A stretch of 64,000 nucleotides of DNA from Nyssa sinensis (taxonomy: Eukaryota > Streptophyta > Magnoliopsida > Cornales > Nyssaceae): positions 18,087,832 through 18,151,831 of the forward strand of contig CM018036.1 in the NCBI GenBank assembly GCA_008638375.1, read 5' to 3'. How positions within the stretch are numbered: position 1 is the stretch's first letter; every line of letters starts with the position of its first letter. Shown here in pieces: positions 1-11,341 of the stretch. The notes beneath the pieces were generated by a model that saw only the letters and a program-made list of their open reading frames with translations, did not search any database and had not been told where the DNA came from. The position numbers and the translations under genes are program-made.

Positions 1-325
1 TGCTCATGGCTCTTCAACTGGCGAGAACCGTAGGCTACCACTCTACCCCCTGTATCAGCACACAACCCAACCCCTCTCGAGAAGCATCACAGTATACAGC
101 ATAACCCACTCCCCTTTCAAGTATGATCAAAACAGGCGCTGAAGTTAGCCTCCTCTTCAGCTCCTGAAAGGACTACTCATAGTCATCTGTCCACAGAAAT
201 CTGATGCCCTTGTGCGTCAGACGAGTCATCGGCGTGGCAAGATGGGAGAAACCCTCCATAAATCGACGGTAATATCCAGCTAACCCCAAAAAGCTCCGAA
301 TCTCAAATACACTACTCGGTCTCTC
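1..325 (-). pseudogene. RNase H and RT thumb remnant of element A
   Basis: Downstream of the RT palm the - strand reads SFLGLAGYYRRFMEGFS, then a VYCDASREGLGCVL motif. This is the RNase H start of Ty3/gypsy, with the first catalytic Asp in YCDAS. Near position 80 the frame shifts by one base, and RVVAYGSRQLKSHE continues in the next frame. There are also in-frame stops, for example before ERPSS and in the TDDYE segment. The domain is cut by the window start, so later catalytic residues cannot be judged. In Ty3/gypsy this domain removes the RNA strand of the RNA:DNA hybrid during reverse transcription. Confidence 0.8.
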
Positions 326-955
326 CTAACTCATGACAGCCTCAATCTTGGAGGGATCCACAAATACCCCCTTACTGGACACGACATGGCCTAAGAACTG
401 CACCTCTCGAAGCCAAAACTCGCATTTCGAGAACTTGGCAAATAGGCGGTGCTCTATCAAAATTTGCAATACAGTCCTCAAATGAAAGGCATGCACATCT
501 GCAGCAGGGGAATATACCAAGATATCATCCACAAACTGATCCAAGTAGGGACTAAAAATGTGGTGCATCAAGTCCATAAATTCCTCTAGGGCATTCGTCA
601 CACCAAAGGGCATAACCACAAACTCATAATGGCCATAACGAGTGCGGAAAGCTGTCTTCGCTATGTCCTCCTCCCTGACCCTCAACTGGTGGTACCCCGA
701 TCAAAGATCAATCTTCGAGAAGCATCTCGAACCTCTTAACTGATCAAATAAATCATCAATCCTCGGCAACGGGTACTTATTCTTGATAGTAACCCGATTC
801 AGCCTCTTGAAATCCACATATAACCGCAGCGTCCTATCCTTCTTCTTCGCAAACAGTTTCGAGGCACCCCACGGAGAAGTGCTAGGACAGATAAATCCCT
901 TACGTTGTAAGTCAGTCAACTGCTCCCTCAGCTCTCTTAACTCAACTGGAGCCAT
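326..955 (-). pseudogene. Ty3/gypsy reverse transcriptase (element A), broken by a stop
   Basis: Two blocks, 955-701 and 685-326, are one RT palm separated by an in-frame stop just after the KIDL motif that carries the first catalytic Asp. Visible motifs in order are [13 protein letters not shown], a YVDFKRLN box, [23 protein letters not shown], and the metal-binding loop FVDDILVYS. The usual form of this last loop is Y-I/V-D-D, and here Phe replaces Tyr. [21 protein letters not shown] follows. Both Asp residues of the DD pair survive, so catalytic loss comes from the stop and from downstream frameshifts. It lies directly after the protease and before RNase H, the canonical gypsy order. Confidence 0.9.
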
Positions 956-997
956 GCGGTAAGGTGGTATAGAAATGGGTGTAGTGCCGGTAATGAG

Positions 998-1591
998 CTA
1001 TATCTCTCGTCTAGGGGGTAGACAAGTCAAGTCACTCAGAAAAACGTCAGGGAACTCATCCACCACTGGGGGTAACACAATCTCTGTGGTCTCACTATCA
1101 CCCGCAATCAAGCTAGCCAGCATGTAACTGTGCCCTCTCCAACTCCTCGAGTCGTATAAGGGTGGCGCTAAGGAATCCCCATGATCCCCCGTGAAGTAAA
1201 AACAATCTCCCTCAGGGGTACATATTGTCACTCTCCCCCTATAGCAGTTTATGCTCGCCTGGTAAGTAAATAGCCAGTCCATCCCCAAAATCACATCAAA
1301 CCCAATCATGTCAAGCAGTATGAAATCAAAGTAAAAGATGCGATCAGCTATCTCTATAGAGCAACCTCTATAGATCCTAGACAATACCACACTACCCCCG
1401 ACTGGTGTGTCAACATGCAAAGGTGGATCCAACCGATCTATATCCAAACCCAATGTCATAGAAAGCACAATAGAAATGAATAAATGTGATGCACCTGAAT
1501 CTATCAACACACTGGCCCATGAACTGTATACAAAGAATGTACCTCTGACTACTGATGGTCCGGTAGTAGAGGTCTCCGGGGTGGCTACCAC
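998..1591 (-). pseudogene. Retropepsin-type aspartic protease of element A
   Basis: About 197 residues are open. The retropepsin active site LIDSGASHLFIS lies near residues 30-42, where DSGA replaces the commoner DTGA. A hydrophobic flap and the ILGMDWL motif follow near residues 98-104, typical of gypsy proteases. The region ends with an LPPVVDEFPDVFLSDL linker that leads to the RT in this family. A stop after LPPRREI separates it from the RT block. In a working element the protease would release Gag, RT and integrase from the polyprotein. The first Met is arbitrary, since the native protein is continuous with gag. Confidence 0.88.
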
Positions 1592-2297
1592 ATAGACACA
1601 GCCCTGAGTGGTCTGGCCCTGCCTACCTCCCCCTCTCTGTGCCTGCTGACCTCCTCCTCTAGGTGCCGGAGCTCTGACACTCTGCGCGGAGGATACAGAC
1701 TGGTGATAGGGTATTGAGGGTCCATGGACTGACTGTGGCTAGGGCAAAGGCACCTGCGTATGCTGGTAATAATGGGGCCTCGACGTGCTCTGCGAGGTCT
1801 TCCCCTAAGGGCAGTTGGCCCTAACATGGCCAGGCTGGTGACAAGTGTAACAAACCAGTGGAGCTCTCCAAGTCTGACTTGGTGCTGGTAGAGGTGGTGG
1901 AAGTGACCCCTGGTTGGATCCGGCACCCTGTACTACACTGGGGCCCCTCAAAAGACACTCGACCCTCTTGTGGCCAGGCTGTCCGCACATATAACATGAA
2001 GAAGGTCATTGTGATCCTCTTTCCCTAGAAGTGGATAGCAAGGCAGGTCGGGGAGCTACTGAATGGAGGGGTCCTGCTGGTAACTGTGTGGAAGAAGTAC
2101 TAGCTCGGTACCTCTTCTGTGGTCTATAGGTCAGGACAGGTGTAGAGGTCTGTACTGTGGGTGCCCTGCCTTGAGCTCTGGACTCTCTGATCCCCCTAAG
2201 ATAGGTTAGCTCTCTCTCCACCTTGGAGGCCCTGATCACTGCCTCCTCATATGTCTCTATGATGTGACCAGCCAACCTGTCTTTAATAGAGGTCTTC
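1592..2297 (-). pseudogene. Gag C-terminal half with two CCHC zinc knuckles (element A)
   Basis: From the B junction at 2297 the - strand encodes SIKDRLAGHIIETYEEAV and then a basic, Ser/Thr-rich linker. Two retroviral-type knuckles follow: CYMCGQPGHKRVEC at about 1995 and CYTCHQPGHVRANC at about 1850-1808, both C-x2-C-x4-H-x4-C. The knuckles bind element RNA in packaging. Frames change between the linker and the knuckles, so the protein is broken. Removing solo LTR B and one copy of its duplication makes this block continuous in frame with the gag N-terminal half at 5634 and above, which supports the insertion model. Confidence 0.85.
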
Positions 2298-5200
2298 TGT
2301 AGAGACTTGAAAAAAAAATATAATAATAAAATAAAATTATAAGGAATATAAAATGGGACCCGAACGATATCCAATATTGGTAAATAAATAATTAAATTGA
2401 GCCCCGAATTTACATCAAATTTACTAGCATTTTATAATATTTTGTGGCATAAAAATATTTATAAAATATTTAATATGGTAAGTTAAAAAAAAAATATTTC
2501 AGGTGGGTGTCGGCAACCTTGGGACATGTACATGTAATGTGTGGTGTGTGTTTGAGTGAAGAGAGAGAAACTAAAGGAAAAACCGTGAGATGGAAAAATG
2601 GGAAACCGGGGAGTGCAGGTCGCGTGAAAGAGAGAAGAAAGGAGAGAAAGAAAAAGAAGAAAAGAGAGAAAGAAGGAAGAGAGGAGACGAGGGGCGATGG
2701 AGGAGCGATGGAGGGCTGAGATCTTTGCGGCTAGAAGGGGCGATCATGTGTTGCCGCAGGAAATTATATATATATATGTGTGTGTATTGCGTTGCAGGGA
2801 AGATTTGGATTTGGTTGTGAGAAGTTGGATGGAATCGATTTGGGTATCACGAAATTGGCAAAGATGACAGTAGCGATGCGGCAGATCAATATGAATATGG
2901 GTGTGTGTGACGGTGCTGGATATTATTGGTGCAGCGGTGGAGGAGATCGATGCATATATATATATATATATCTGCAGAAAATTGGGGAAAAAGCATTTCA
3001 CGGCAGATTTTTCCATTTCACGCGACATTGATCGGAAGGGGCAAGAGTTCAGTGGATACAGTATGGATCGGAAAATTGAGAATCAAATTTGGGATATGTC
3101 AGGTATGTTCAATTTCTCTCTATTTAGGAACCTTGTTGTTGTTGGATGGATGTTGCAACGGTAGTGAAAAATGTTTTCGATGGTGTTGCTGCTGGGTTTC
3201 ACGATCGGTGACGTTGAGGTTTCAAAATCTGTAAAATCTAGGTTGTGACAATGATGGTCACGATTGGGGATACGGCAGGCTTGAAGGTCGATGACATGCA
3301 TGGCGTTGGGAAATCGGTGCAGATTCAGGTGGGGATTCTGATCTCGCTCGGAACTTTGAGTATAGTTGTTACAGTTTTGTGGTTCGGAGTTGACGGAGGC
3401 AATGATGCAGCAGGTGATATGTGTGTGTGTGTGTGTATGTTGCGGTTTAAGGATGGTTCCCTCTGTTTTTCCGTTGCAGTTGTAATCAGGGGTGAACGTC
3501 AAGTGGATTGGGAGGTGCCAACTTCGGCCATATCGTTAGATCATAACCTAAAGTGGATTTCTGCTTCAGGTTTTGGTAATTCGGTGGTCATGGGTTGGTT
3601 CAACAGAAGATGGTGGACTGTGATGAGATAGTATTTCAAATGACTTGGCGATAAATTGTGCACTGATAACTCAGGTGGCCACAAAATGAAAATTGGGTTG
3701 GCACGTCATGAGTAAAGTGTTTGGTGATCGTGATGCCGAAGCTAATACTAGATAATTGGATGCAAGAGAGATTGATGTTGCAGTAGGAAGTTATATACGT
3801 ATATGTATGCGTGTAGCAATTTTATGGCATAAAATAGAGGAAGCGAACTGGGAATTGAAACTGTTTAGGTAGACTAGCGATGAGGAATGGATGGAATGCT
3901 TAAATGGGCTGGTTTGTGTAATTTTACAAGCGTACATCATCTAGAGGGTTGATTGAGCCTGGAACTTTATTCAAAAACTTAATGGCCATCTTTCGGGTTG
4001 TTATCTGTTATGATGGCACGGTGAGGAATGTATGTAGTAATTCGATTATCCAATTTGAGTATGGGGTCAAGGCTGAAGAAGCTGATGAAATTGGATTTAA
4101 AATGGTTGGCCGACTCGATCAACCTGCCGGTGTGTTTTCTTCTACTTCCGAACCATGGACTAAAGATGAACCTGGTTGATTAGACTACGTAGTGGACATG
4201 ACTTCTTGGGGTTGAGATAACCCGATCAGGTATGGTACTTTACTAAGTAAGGAATAGAATTAACTTAGGATTGATGTGCATATTGATTGAATGCTTTTGT
4301 GCTTATCTGCGGATAGAAGATCACGTAGGACTTAATTGCTTCCTTGAGTTGATTGTTTATATGTTTCCGTGCTCTTTATGATTATTGGGGAGTTGTGATT
4401 TACTTCTTGAGTTATTATCATATATGATTTATGTTCTAAACGGTTTATTGATATTGTGACACGTGGGTTTGCGTAAGTGTTAAGATTGATTGAGTATGAC
4501 ACGTAGCATTGTGGATGAAGTCTTGTGATTTGATCTTCATTGTGATGAATTATTTAAAGTATGTTGCATATGCTTATGAAAGTGACGTTTCATTTGGACT
4601 GTATTATTGCATGATGAAAGCATGGCATCTTGGCATTGCGTGATTCCTTGAAAGCATAGTGTGGGTCAGCACGAGGTGCTCGTGCATTATGAGGGTGCAG
4701 ATCCTGTGGTGAAAAACCCAAAATTGGCCATTAGGTACTCGCAGGCCTACGGGGTCCGGACCGTAAAGCGAGACATATATTGGTACTTGCATGCCAACGG
4801 GGAAGAACCGTGAAGCGAGACATGGGTGTGACATTGAGATGCATGGGTGTGTCATGCATATTACTTGTGCATTGTGTTGATGAATTTGTGAACGTGATAT
4901 AGGGTTTTTATACAGATGTAGTTTGTACATTGCCATCATATTGTATGAATGATTAGGGAGGCATGTAGATATACATGTACACTTGCACATGCCACGACTT
5001 AATTTTATTCCTTGCATTAGTATTGTACCATACCAGCATGTTGGGGCTGACCCATTCGTGGGCACAGGTTTCAGATAAAGCTCCTGGTACGCGGGACTTG
5101 ATGAAGTCTTGGAGAAAGGAGAGGAAATAAATTTGGAAGAATGTTTGGCCCTTGGGGCATATTTTGATTTTATAAAGGATTGGTGTGTTTTTAAAAAGAA

Positions 5201-5638
5201 TGGAAATGGTATTGTATATTGTAATAAATGATCTTTTAGTTTAAGTGTAGGAGTAGATGTGATGGATTGGATAATTAGACAATGTATATTTAACTTTGAT
5301 AAGGTTGTGGCCATCGAGTGAGGATGGATTGTGATGTATGTATATTTATATGATGTTATATGATGCATTGTGATTATCAGGGGGAAAAAGGTTCGAAAAA
5401 TAAAGGAGGTTCTGCCGAAATTTTTATAAACCGGGAATGTTTGTGTATTGACAGAGATATATGGATGTAGCTTTATGTTAGTGGAATAGGCTTGTATCTA
5501 AATTACTATATTAGTTATAAATTAGTAGATTAGTTAATTCGTTATTTATTTATTTACTTGTTTATTTTATTTTCTTCCTTTCTTTCGCTTCAGTCGCGTC
5601 CGCGGGTTCCGGTCGGGAATTCGGGGCGTGACATCTTC
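2293..5638. repeat. Target-site duplication TCTTC flanking LTR B
   Basis: TCTTC occurs at 2293-2297 and again at 5634-5638, immediately outside the TG and CA ends of LTR B. Five bases is the normal length for Ty3/gypsy integration. Confidence 0.9.
2298..5633 (+). mobile_element. Solo LTR B (gypsy), 3336 bp, inserted in gag of element A
   Basis: It begins TGTAGAGAC at 2298 and ends GGGGCGTGACA at 5633. Both ends are flanked by the 5-bp duplication TCTTC (2293-2297 and 5634-5638). The 3' end matches the end of the LTR of element C, where a primer-binding site follows; here gag coding follows instead, so only one LTR is left after recombination. Solo LTR F is a relative in opposite orientation. 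The interior holds purine-rich and (TA)n tracts near 2.6-3.0 kb, the likely U3/R region, and no convincing coding sequence. Confidence 0.92.
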
Positions 5639-6380
5639 AACCCCTTGAGAAAATTGTACACCCTCAATTCCTCCCGCTCGATGATATGTGGGGCAAACCT
5701 CCCCAAAGTAGTGAATCGAGTCTCATACTAGGTCACAGTCATGTCCCGCTGGAGAAGCGCCTCAAACTCCTCCCTGAATCCTACCCTGGCAGATACTGGA
5801 AAATAGTGGTCATTGAACATGGCCACAAATGCCTCTCATCCCTCACCTCACCGGTGCAATCTGTCAGCGGCTACCTCCCACCACTGACTGGCTAAGTCTG
5901 TGAACTGAAATGTGGCACATCTGATCCTCAAGTGGGGCTCAGTAATCCCCTGTGAGTCCAAAATCCGGGTGATCTGTCTCAACCACTCCTCTGCAACTAG
6001 TGGGCCAGGCTGTCTAGCAAAGGTGGGTGGTCTCATTCTTTGGAACACCTTCATCACGAAGGTATCCCTGGTCTCACCACCGGTAGTACGGGCCTCCATC
6101 ACGGTGCGAAGACACTCTTGTAGGAGGGCTGCCATGTCTCTGGTGCCAACCGTCTGCTCTACATCCTGTATTGGAGCGGGAACAAGAATAGGGGTAGGGG
6201 CGAGAGCAATAACCTCCTCAGCTGCACTGTGCTCAGGTGCGTCAGTTGGGGCAACAACCTCATCTACTATATCTGAAACAGGGCAACAAGTCTGGGTCTA
6301 CCATGGCGAGGCTGGGTAACAGCCCTAGGTCTACCCCGCCTAGGTGGTCCAACTCTATTGGGGGCTCGTCTCGGTGGCAT
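5634..6380 (-). pseudogene. Gag N-terminal half of element A
   Basis: The start is taken at 6380, where the - strand reads MPPRRAP; element C gag starts MPPRQAT in the same place relative to its primer-binding site. The first part runs into stops (LFQI then two stops), and the frame resumes after a shift. From 6135 it reads MAALLQECLRTVMEA, then the retrotransposon gag core with AEEWLRQITRILDSQG, RIRCATFQFTDLASQWWE and RVYNFLKGL. This core builds the particle shell. The frame stays open up to the solo LTR B junction at 5633 and picks up again at 2297. Confidence 0.85.
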
Positions 6381-6730
6381 GAGTCTACAAGTCCAAGAAA
6401 GGAAAATTTATCACCACTTTTTCATTTGGACATAAGCATTTTAGATGGAATATTAGTCACATTCTCGTCAACGACTTGTACTTAACAAGTAGTACATATA
6501 GCAATTCATGATATATACACTTAATAAGTTTTCACACATTATACATGTCATGCATCTCAACATAGCATCAAATAGCACATAATCACAAGAAGTCATGCAT
6601 CAGGACATACAATCACGTAGCACGTAAGATCCTACCGCATGTTACTAACAGTTCACACTATGTCATCACTCTTTCCTCTAGGGTCTCATGGTGTTTAACA
6701 ACATCCCACGGTCTCTAGGTATTTGAACCT

Positions 6731-6744
6731 AAGCTCTGATACCA
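6731..6744 (-). promoter_or_regulatory. Primer-binding site of element A
   Basis: On the - strand TGGTATCAGAGCTT begins three bases after the LTR end at 6748. This is the usual plant site complementary to the 3' end of initiator Met-tRNA. The same site sits after the 5' LTR of element C. Confidence 0.9.
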
Positions 6745-6747
6745 CGT

Positions 6748-9700
6748 TGTCACACCCCGAATTCTGGCGAACCTGAGGCGCGACTATCGAGACGAAAAGG
6801 GAAATAAAATAATAAGAAAATAAAGGACAATCAAGTACAAATCAATACTAATTTGATTCACCATTCTGATACAATGCACGAAGTCTGGTCCCTTAGTTCA
6901 CAACATACAATGGCAGGAAATAGTTTAGGGCTTATGCCCTTGTAAAATATCAAATACGCCCCGTAGGCCAAATGTAATCCTCACATCAAAGCATCTCTAA
7001 GTCTCGCACAGCTGGAGTGTCATCTGAAATGTTTGTCCCATGAATGGGTCAACTCAACTACTGGTACAATATAATGCTAATACAAGAAACAAAATTAAGG
7101 GCATGGCATGTGCAAGTGTACAGTTATATCTACATGACATTCAATATCATCAATGCAGCATTTGAACAGTATGCATGACACACCCATGCAACTCTATGCC
7201 ACCATGTCTCGTCTTACGGTCTTTCCCCGATAACCCGAGTACTAATATATGTCTCGCTTGACGGTCCGGAACCCGTCAGGCATGCGAGTACCTAATGGCC
7301 GATTTTGGGTTTTTCACCACAGGATCTGCACCCTCATAATGCACAGCACCACGTGCCCAACTCACACCATGCCCAAGGAATCACACTATGCCAATATGCT
7401 CTGATTCATTCATGCCACAATGTAATCTCAATGATGCATCTCATCCACACATGAAGCATGCTTTCAATCACACATTTCATAGTCTCAACAGTTCTCAAAG
7501 AATATAATCCACACATTATACTAACACATGCGATATACACACAATCATCATCCACATTATCACCTAACTTTCAGCAAGATAGCATGAAGCACATAAGCAT
7601 GTGAACAATCAAACAAACATGTGAATCATCAAGTTAACAGAGAAGTTATTCCTAAACTCAATTCTATTTCTTGCTTAGCACAATATATCGTACCTGGTGG
7701 GTCAGTCTCAACTCAGGAAAATGTACTCGTAAGGTAGCGAAACTAGCAGTGGAATACAGAAGGTTAGATCACCTTCTTCTTGCCCTTCCGTGTCCCTAAA
7801 ATCATAAAATGTGACTCAGTTCAATTGTCACCTGAATTATGCTATTCATCAAATTTTATGTCCTTATTTTATAAGTTTCTATTTTGCCAAATTAAACTCT
7901 ACTATTGAGTCCAGAATGTCGAAGAAAATAGGTTTAGGCTTTCGTGGAATTCAATTTGGACATCCGAGCTTAAAAGGGAAAAATGGTCATTTTACACTTC
8001 CACGGGTCCTCACATTTTTAGATCTCTTTCTATAAATCAGACTCCACGGTTGAGTTCGGAATGCTTGAGATAATAAAATTTTACGATTTGTTTACTTAAT
8101 TAGGAGGTCGTTTGACTGCGTTACAACTTAGGGGCATTTTAGTAATTTTAAAGGTTACTACGGGTCTTTTATTTTTTGGAACCCCGTCTCGTAAAACAGA
8201 CCTCGCCATTGGCCTCAAAATGGTCGAGATTGTCAAAATACACTAATGACTTGTCCTATTTGGACTCTAGATTATTTTGGAATATTTAAATAATTTAATT
8301 AATTTAATTAATTAATTTAATTAATATTTTATTTTGGTGGGGTCAGATCAAAATTTCCCAAAATTTTAGGGGTCAAAGTGTAATTTTCATAAGTTCTAGG
8401 GTCAAACTTAATTTCCAAAAAGTTCAAGGGTAAGTTTGTAAATTCTAAATCTCTTATTCTTAATTCGGATAGCCAAATAGTGGCTAATCCAAAACAGGGA
8501 TAGGATATCCCTGCTTTCCAATTTAATTCCAATTTCTAATTTTATAACCCTGTAGCCAAACAACCCTTAACCCATTTTTAATTTAAAACATAAGGTCGAC
8601 ACGTGGTAGGGGTGCGTCGGTCTTGGCCCGACCCGAACCCGGACCCGACCCGAAACCCAAACCGGACCTGAGTGCACAGTACTTTCTTCCCCGTTTTTTC
8701 GGTAGGGTTCCGGCGAGGTTCCGGCGCCTTCTCCAGCGCCGGCGACAATTTTTCGGTGGATTTTCACCGTTTCAAAAATGTAGTTCTCTTCATTTTCTCC
8801 CAAGGATTCCATATATAAGTTCGGTTTTGGATTTAAGCCATTAGATTTTCACGAATAGGGGGTCAAACATCTCGGTCAACTCTCCAGCCAACCCTTTTCT
8901 TTCATTTTCGTGACTGTTTGGTCACTGTTTGGACTCCCCCTTTAACCCAATGTGTTTCTACACTCATGGGGATCATTTTCCCAACATCCAAACAAGGTTT
9001 TAAACAATTTCTTATAGCCAACCGATTATTCACCCTTACCTGCAACTCACTATTTCTACTTCATTTCCTAATCATTTCGGTTGGTTTCTTTTGCAAAATG
9101 ATCCATATTTTGTACACTATAAGGCCCTAGAATTAAACCAATTTAATGTGCAAGGAAATGAAAAATCAGAAATGAACCACTTACCACTTTCTGGGTTTCT
9201 TTCTCTAACCGTGTGTCTTCTTCACCTTCTTGGCCCCAAGCTTGATTCAAGCTCCAAGACCTCTTTCCTCCTTTCCAGAACTCCCTTTCTCGCTCTCTGT
9301 CTCTCTTTTCTTTCTGGTTTTCTCTTTGGTTTTCTTTCCAATCCAATAGGCACACATATACATAGATATACACACATACATATACACTCTCTCACGTAAA
9401 CTCCTGCCACAGCCACAATCCTCCATCCCTTTTCTGACCTCTCTCTCTGATTCAGCCACCCTATCTTCTCACAAGGCAGCTTTGCATTAAATGCAAAGTT
9501 GACCTTGTGTTGATATATAATCATATACATATATAATATATATATATATATATATATTATACTACCTATGCACACTTCCACACACTCTCAGCCGAGCACA
9601 CACCTATACACAACAATTCACTTATGGACATATATATACTCATACAAATTTAAATATATATATATATATACATGCCTACATGTATCTACATAACACATCA

Positions 9701-9795
9701 CACACATATATGTATACATGTTCCATTGAATTAAATAATAATAATAATAACCAAGAAAATTTTTATAAATAAAAAAAAAAATTTAGGTTATTACA
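6748..9795 (-). repeat. 5' LTR of element A (3048 bp)
   Basis: On the - strand it starts TGTAATAACC at 9795 and ends GGGGTGTGACA at 6748, followed by the primer-binding site. The U3-to-R part contains a (TA)n tract near 9530-9560 and a conserved hairpin at 9471-9508. Ga/tc-rich leader-like sequence follows at 9430-9270. The middle contains blocks shared with the LTRs of C and K, such as the segment around 8187-8250. Several open frames, for example on 8567-8812, are not shared as proteins and are not called genes. Confidence 0.9.
9471..9508 (-). promoter_or_regulatory. Conserved LTR hairpin downstream of TATA-rich tract (element A)
   Basis: The arms ACAAGGCAGCTTTGCAT and ATGCAAAGTTGACCTTGT pair around the loop TAA, with one gap and one mismatch. 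In element orientation it lies just downstream of a long TA tract. The same hairpin core in the same position occurs in both LTRs of element C. Confidence 0.55.
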
Positions 9796-10796
9796 GTTAC
9801 CATTGCTTCACATCTCAAATTGAACCCAAGAATGTGAAAGAAGTTTTCCTACATGATGATTAGATTCTTTCTATGCAAGAGGAATTGCTTCAATTCACAA
9901 AGCTTGATGTTTGGGAATTTGTCCCATGACCTAAAGATTGTAATGTGATTGGCACCAAGTGGATTTATAAGAATAAGTTAGATAAAAAGTGTGTCATAGT
10001 TAGAAACAAAGCTAATTTGGTTGCTCAAGACTATACTCAGGTTGAGAGTATAGACTTTAGTGAGACTTTTGCTCTAGTTGCTAGGCTAGAAAGTGTGAGA
10101 CTTCTAACTATGGCATGTCATTTAAAGTTCAAACTTTTTCAAATGAATGTTACAAGTACATTTTTACATGGCATTCTTAAAGAGGAACTCTATGTAAAAC
10201 AACCCAAGGGGTTTGAGGATCCACAAAATCCTAGTCATGTCTATCGACTAAAGAAAGCCTTATATGGGTTGAAACAAGCTCTTGGAGGTTGGTATGAGAG
10301 GCTATCTTCTTACCTTCTTGAAAAAAGTTTTTCAAGAGGAGGAGCCAATAAGACAATGTTTTTGAAGAATGATGGAAAGAACTTTGTGATTGCTCAAGTC
10401 TATGTTGGTGACATAGTCTTTGGTTTCACAAGCACCAAACATACTCAAGACTTTGCAGAAGAGATGAGAGTAGGTTTTGAGATTAGTATGGTTAGTGAGT
10501 TGAATTTCTTCCTAGGACTCCAAGTTAAGCAAATGAGAGATGGCATTTTTATCTCTCAAACAAAATATGCTAAGGAGTTAATGAAGAAATTTGGCTTAGA
10601 GAGTACTGAGCATGCTAGAACTCCCATGAGTACTAGTACAAAGCTTAGTAAAGACATTATAGGGAAGGATGTTGATTCCACACTATATAGAACTATGATA
10701 GGTAGTTTACTATATCTCACTTCTAGAAGCCTGATATTGCTTTTAGTGTTGGTGTTTGTGCTCATTTTTAGTATAGTCCAAAAGAGACACATTTGA
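9796..10796 (+). pseudogene. Ty1/copia reverse transcriptase, SIRE-like (element D)
   Basis: Copia coding begins at the junction with element A. It reads EPKNVKEV, a stop, MQEELLQFTKLDVWEFVP, a stop, then CNVIGTKWIYKNKLD and an open block from 9945. Motifs in order are FSETFALVARLESVRLL, FQMNVTSTFLHGILKEELYV with its catalytic Asp replaced by Asn, and HVYRLKKALYGLKQA. The metal loop reads VYVGDIVFG, where copia RTs have YVDD. FFLGLQVKQMRDGIFISQ and STLYRTMIGSLLYL follow. Sequence style and the RNase H that follows point to the SIRE/Maximus lineage. The lost Asp residues and the stops make it inactive. The 5' half of the element lies left of element A. Confidence 0.88.
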
Positions 10797-11341
10797 TTGA
10801 TGTTAAGAGGATAATTACATGTGTGAGTGCGACTCTAGGTTATGGAATTTTGTATTCTTTTGATACCAATGCTACATTGGCTACATTCTGATGCAGATTG
10901 GGTTAGGAACGTTGACGACCGGAAGAGCATTTCCGGTGGTTGCTTCTACTTGGGTAATTCTTTAGTATCTTGGTATAGTAAAAAGCACAATTCTATTTCT
11001 TTTCCCACACCTGAAGTAGAGTATATAGCTGTAGATAGTTATTGTGCACAAATGTTGTAGATGAAACAAATGTTGAAGGACTATGGAGTTGTTGACACTA
11101 TGACGGCATATTGTGATAATTTGAGTGCAATAAAAATCTCCAAAAATCCTGTTCAACACTCTAGAACAAGGCATATAGACATTTGACATCATTTCATTAG
11201 AGAACTTGTAGAAGAAAATATCATATCTTTGCAATATGTTTCTACTGAACACCAATTGGCAGATATTTTTACCAAACCTCTAGATGGCCTTCGATTTGAA
11301 AATCTTAGAAAATCTATAGGTATTTGCTCTATTAAGTAATT
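10797..11341 (+). pseudogene. Copia RNase H and pol C-terminus (element D)
   Basis: After a frameshift the RNase H domain reads SDADWVRNVDDRKSISGGC, then SLVSWYSKKHNSISFPTPEVEYIA and MKQMLKDYGVVDTMTAYCDN. It ends HQLADIFTKPLDGLRFENLR and stops near 11341. The acidic residues expected of the domain (Asp in DADW, Glu in VEYIA, Asp in YCDN) are present. Stops interrupt it before MKQML and in the HIDI/HHF segment. The ending IFTKPL is the standard copia pol C-terminus. Confidence 0.88.

Larger units (their letters stand above)
1..9795 (-). mobile_element. Ty3/gypsy element A, 5' LTR to RNase H, 3' end outside window
   Basis: Reading down the - strand, the parts occur in retroelement order: 5' LTR (9795-6748), initiator-Met-tRNA type primer-binding site, gag start at 6380, tandem CCHC knuckles, protease, reverse transcriptase and the start of RNase H at the window edge. 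Long LTRs and similarity to element C, whose integrase tail is chromovirus-like, suggest the Tekay/Del group. It sits inside the pol of copia element D, because copia coding resumes immediately at 9796. Gag is split by solo LTR B. Frameshifts and stops in gag, RT and RNase H show it is dead. The target-site duplication partner of GTTAC (9796-9800) should lie left of the window. Confidence 0.88.

Noticed and set aside
2590..3631. Several 70-130 codon frames in LTR B.
   Set aside because: They overlap purine-rich and (TA)n/(GT)n LTR sequence on both strands, with no domain and no conservation in LTR F.
4604..5368. 254-codon open frame on the - strand in LTR B, with related frames in F (15084-15779) and shorter ones in C (30393-30707 and 38136-38327).
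   Set aside because: It is antisense to the LTR, interrupted in other copies, has low-complexity His/Thr/Ser composition and no recognised domain. The similarity is explained by LTR homology.
8567..8844. Opposing frames rich in Arg/Pro in LTR A.
   Set aside because: This is GC-rich LTR sequence (CCGGCG, GACCCGACCC); the frames are mirrored on both strands and absent in relatives as proteins.
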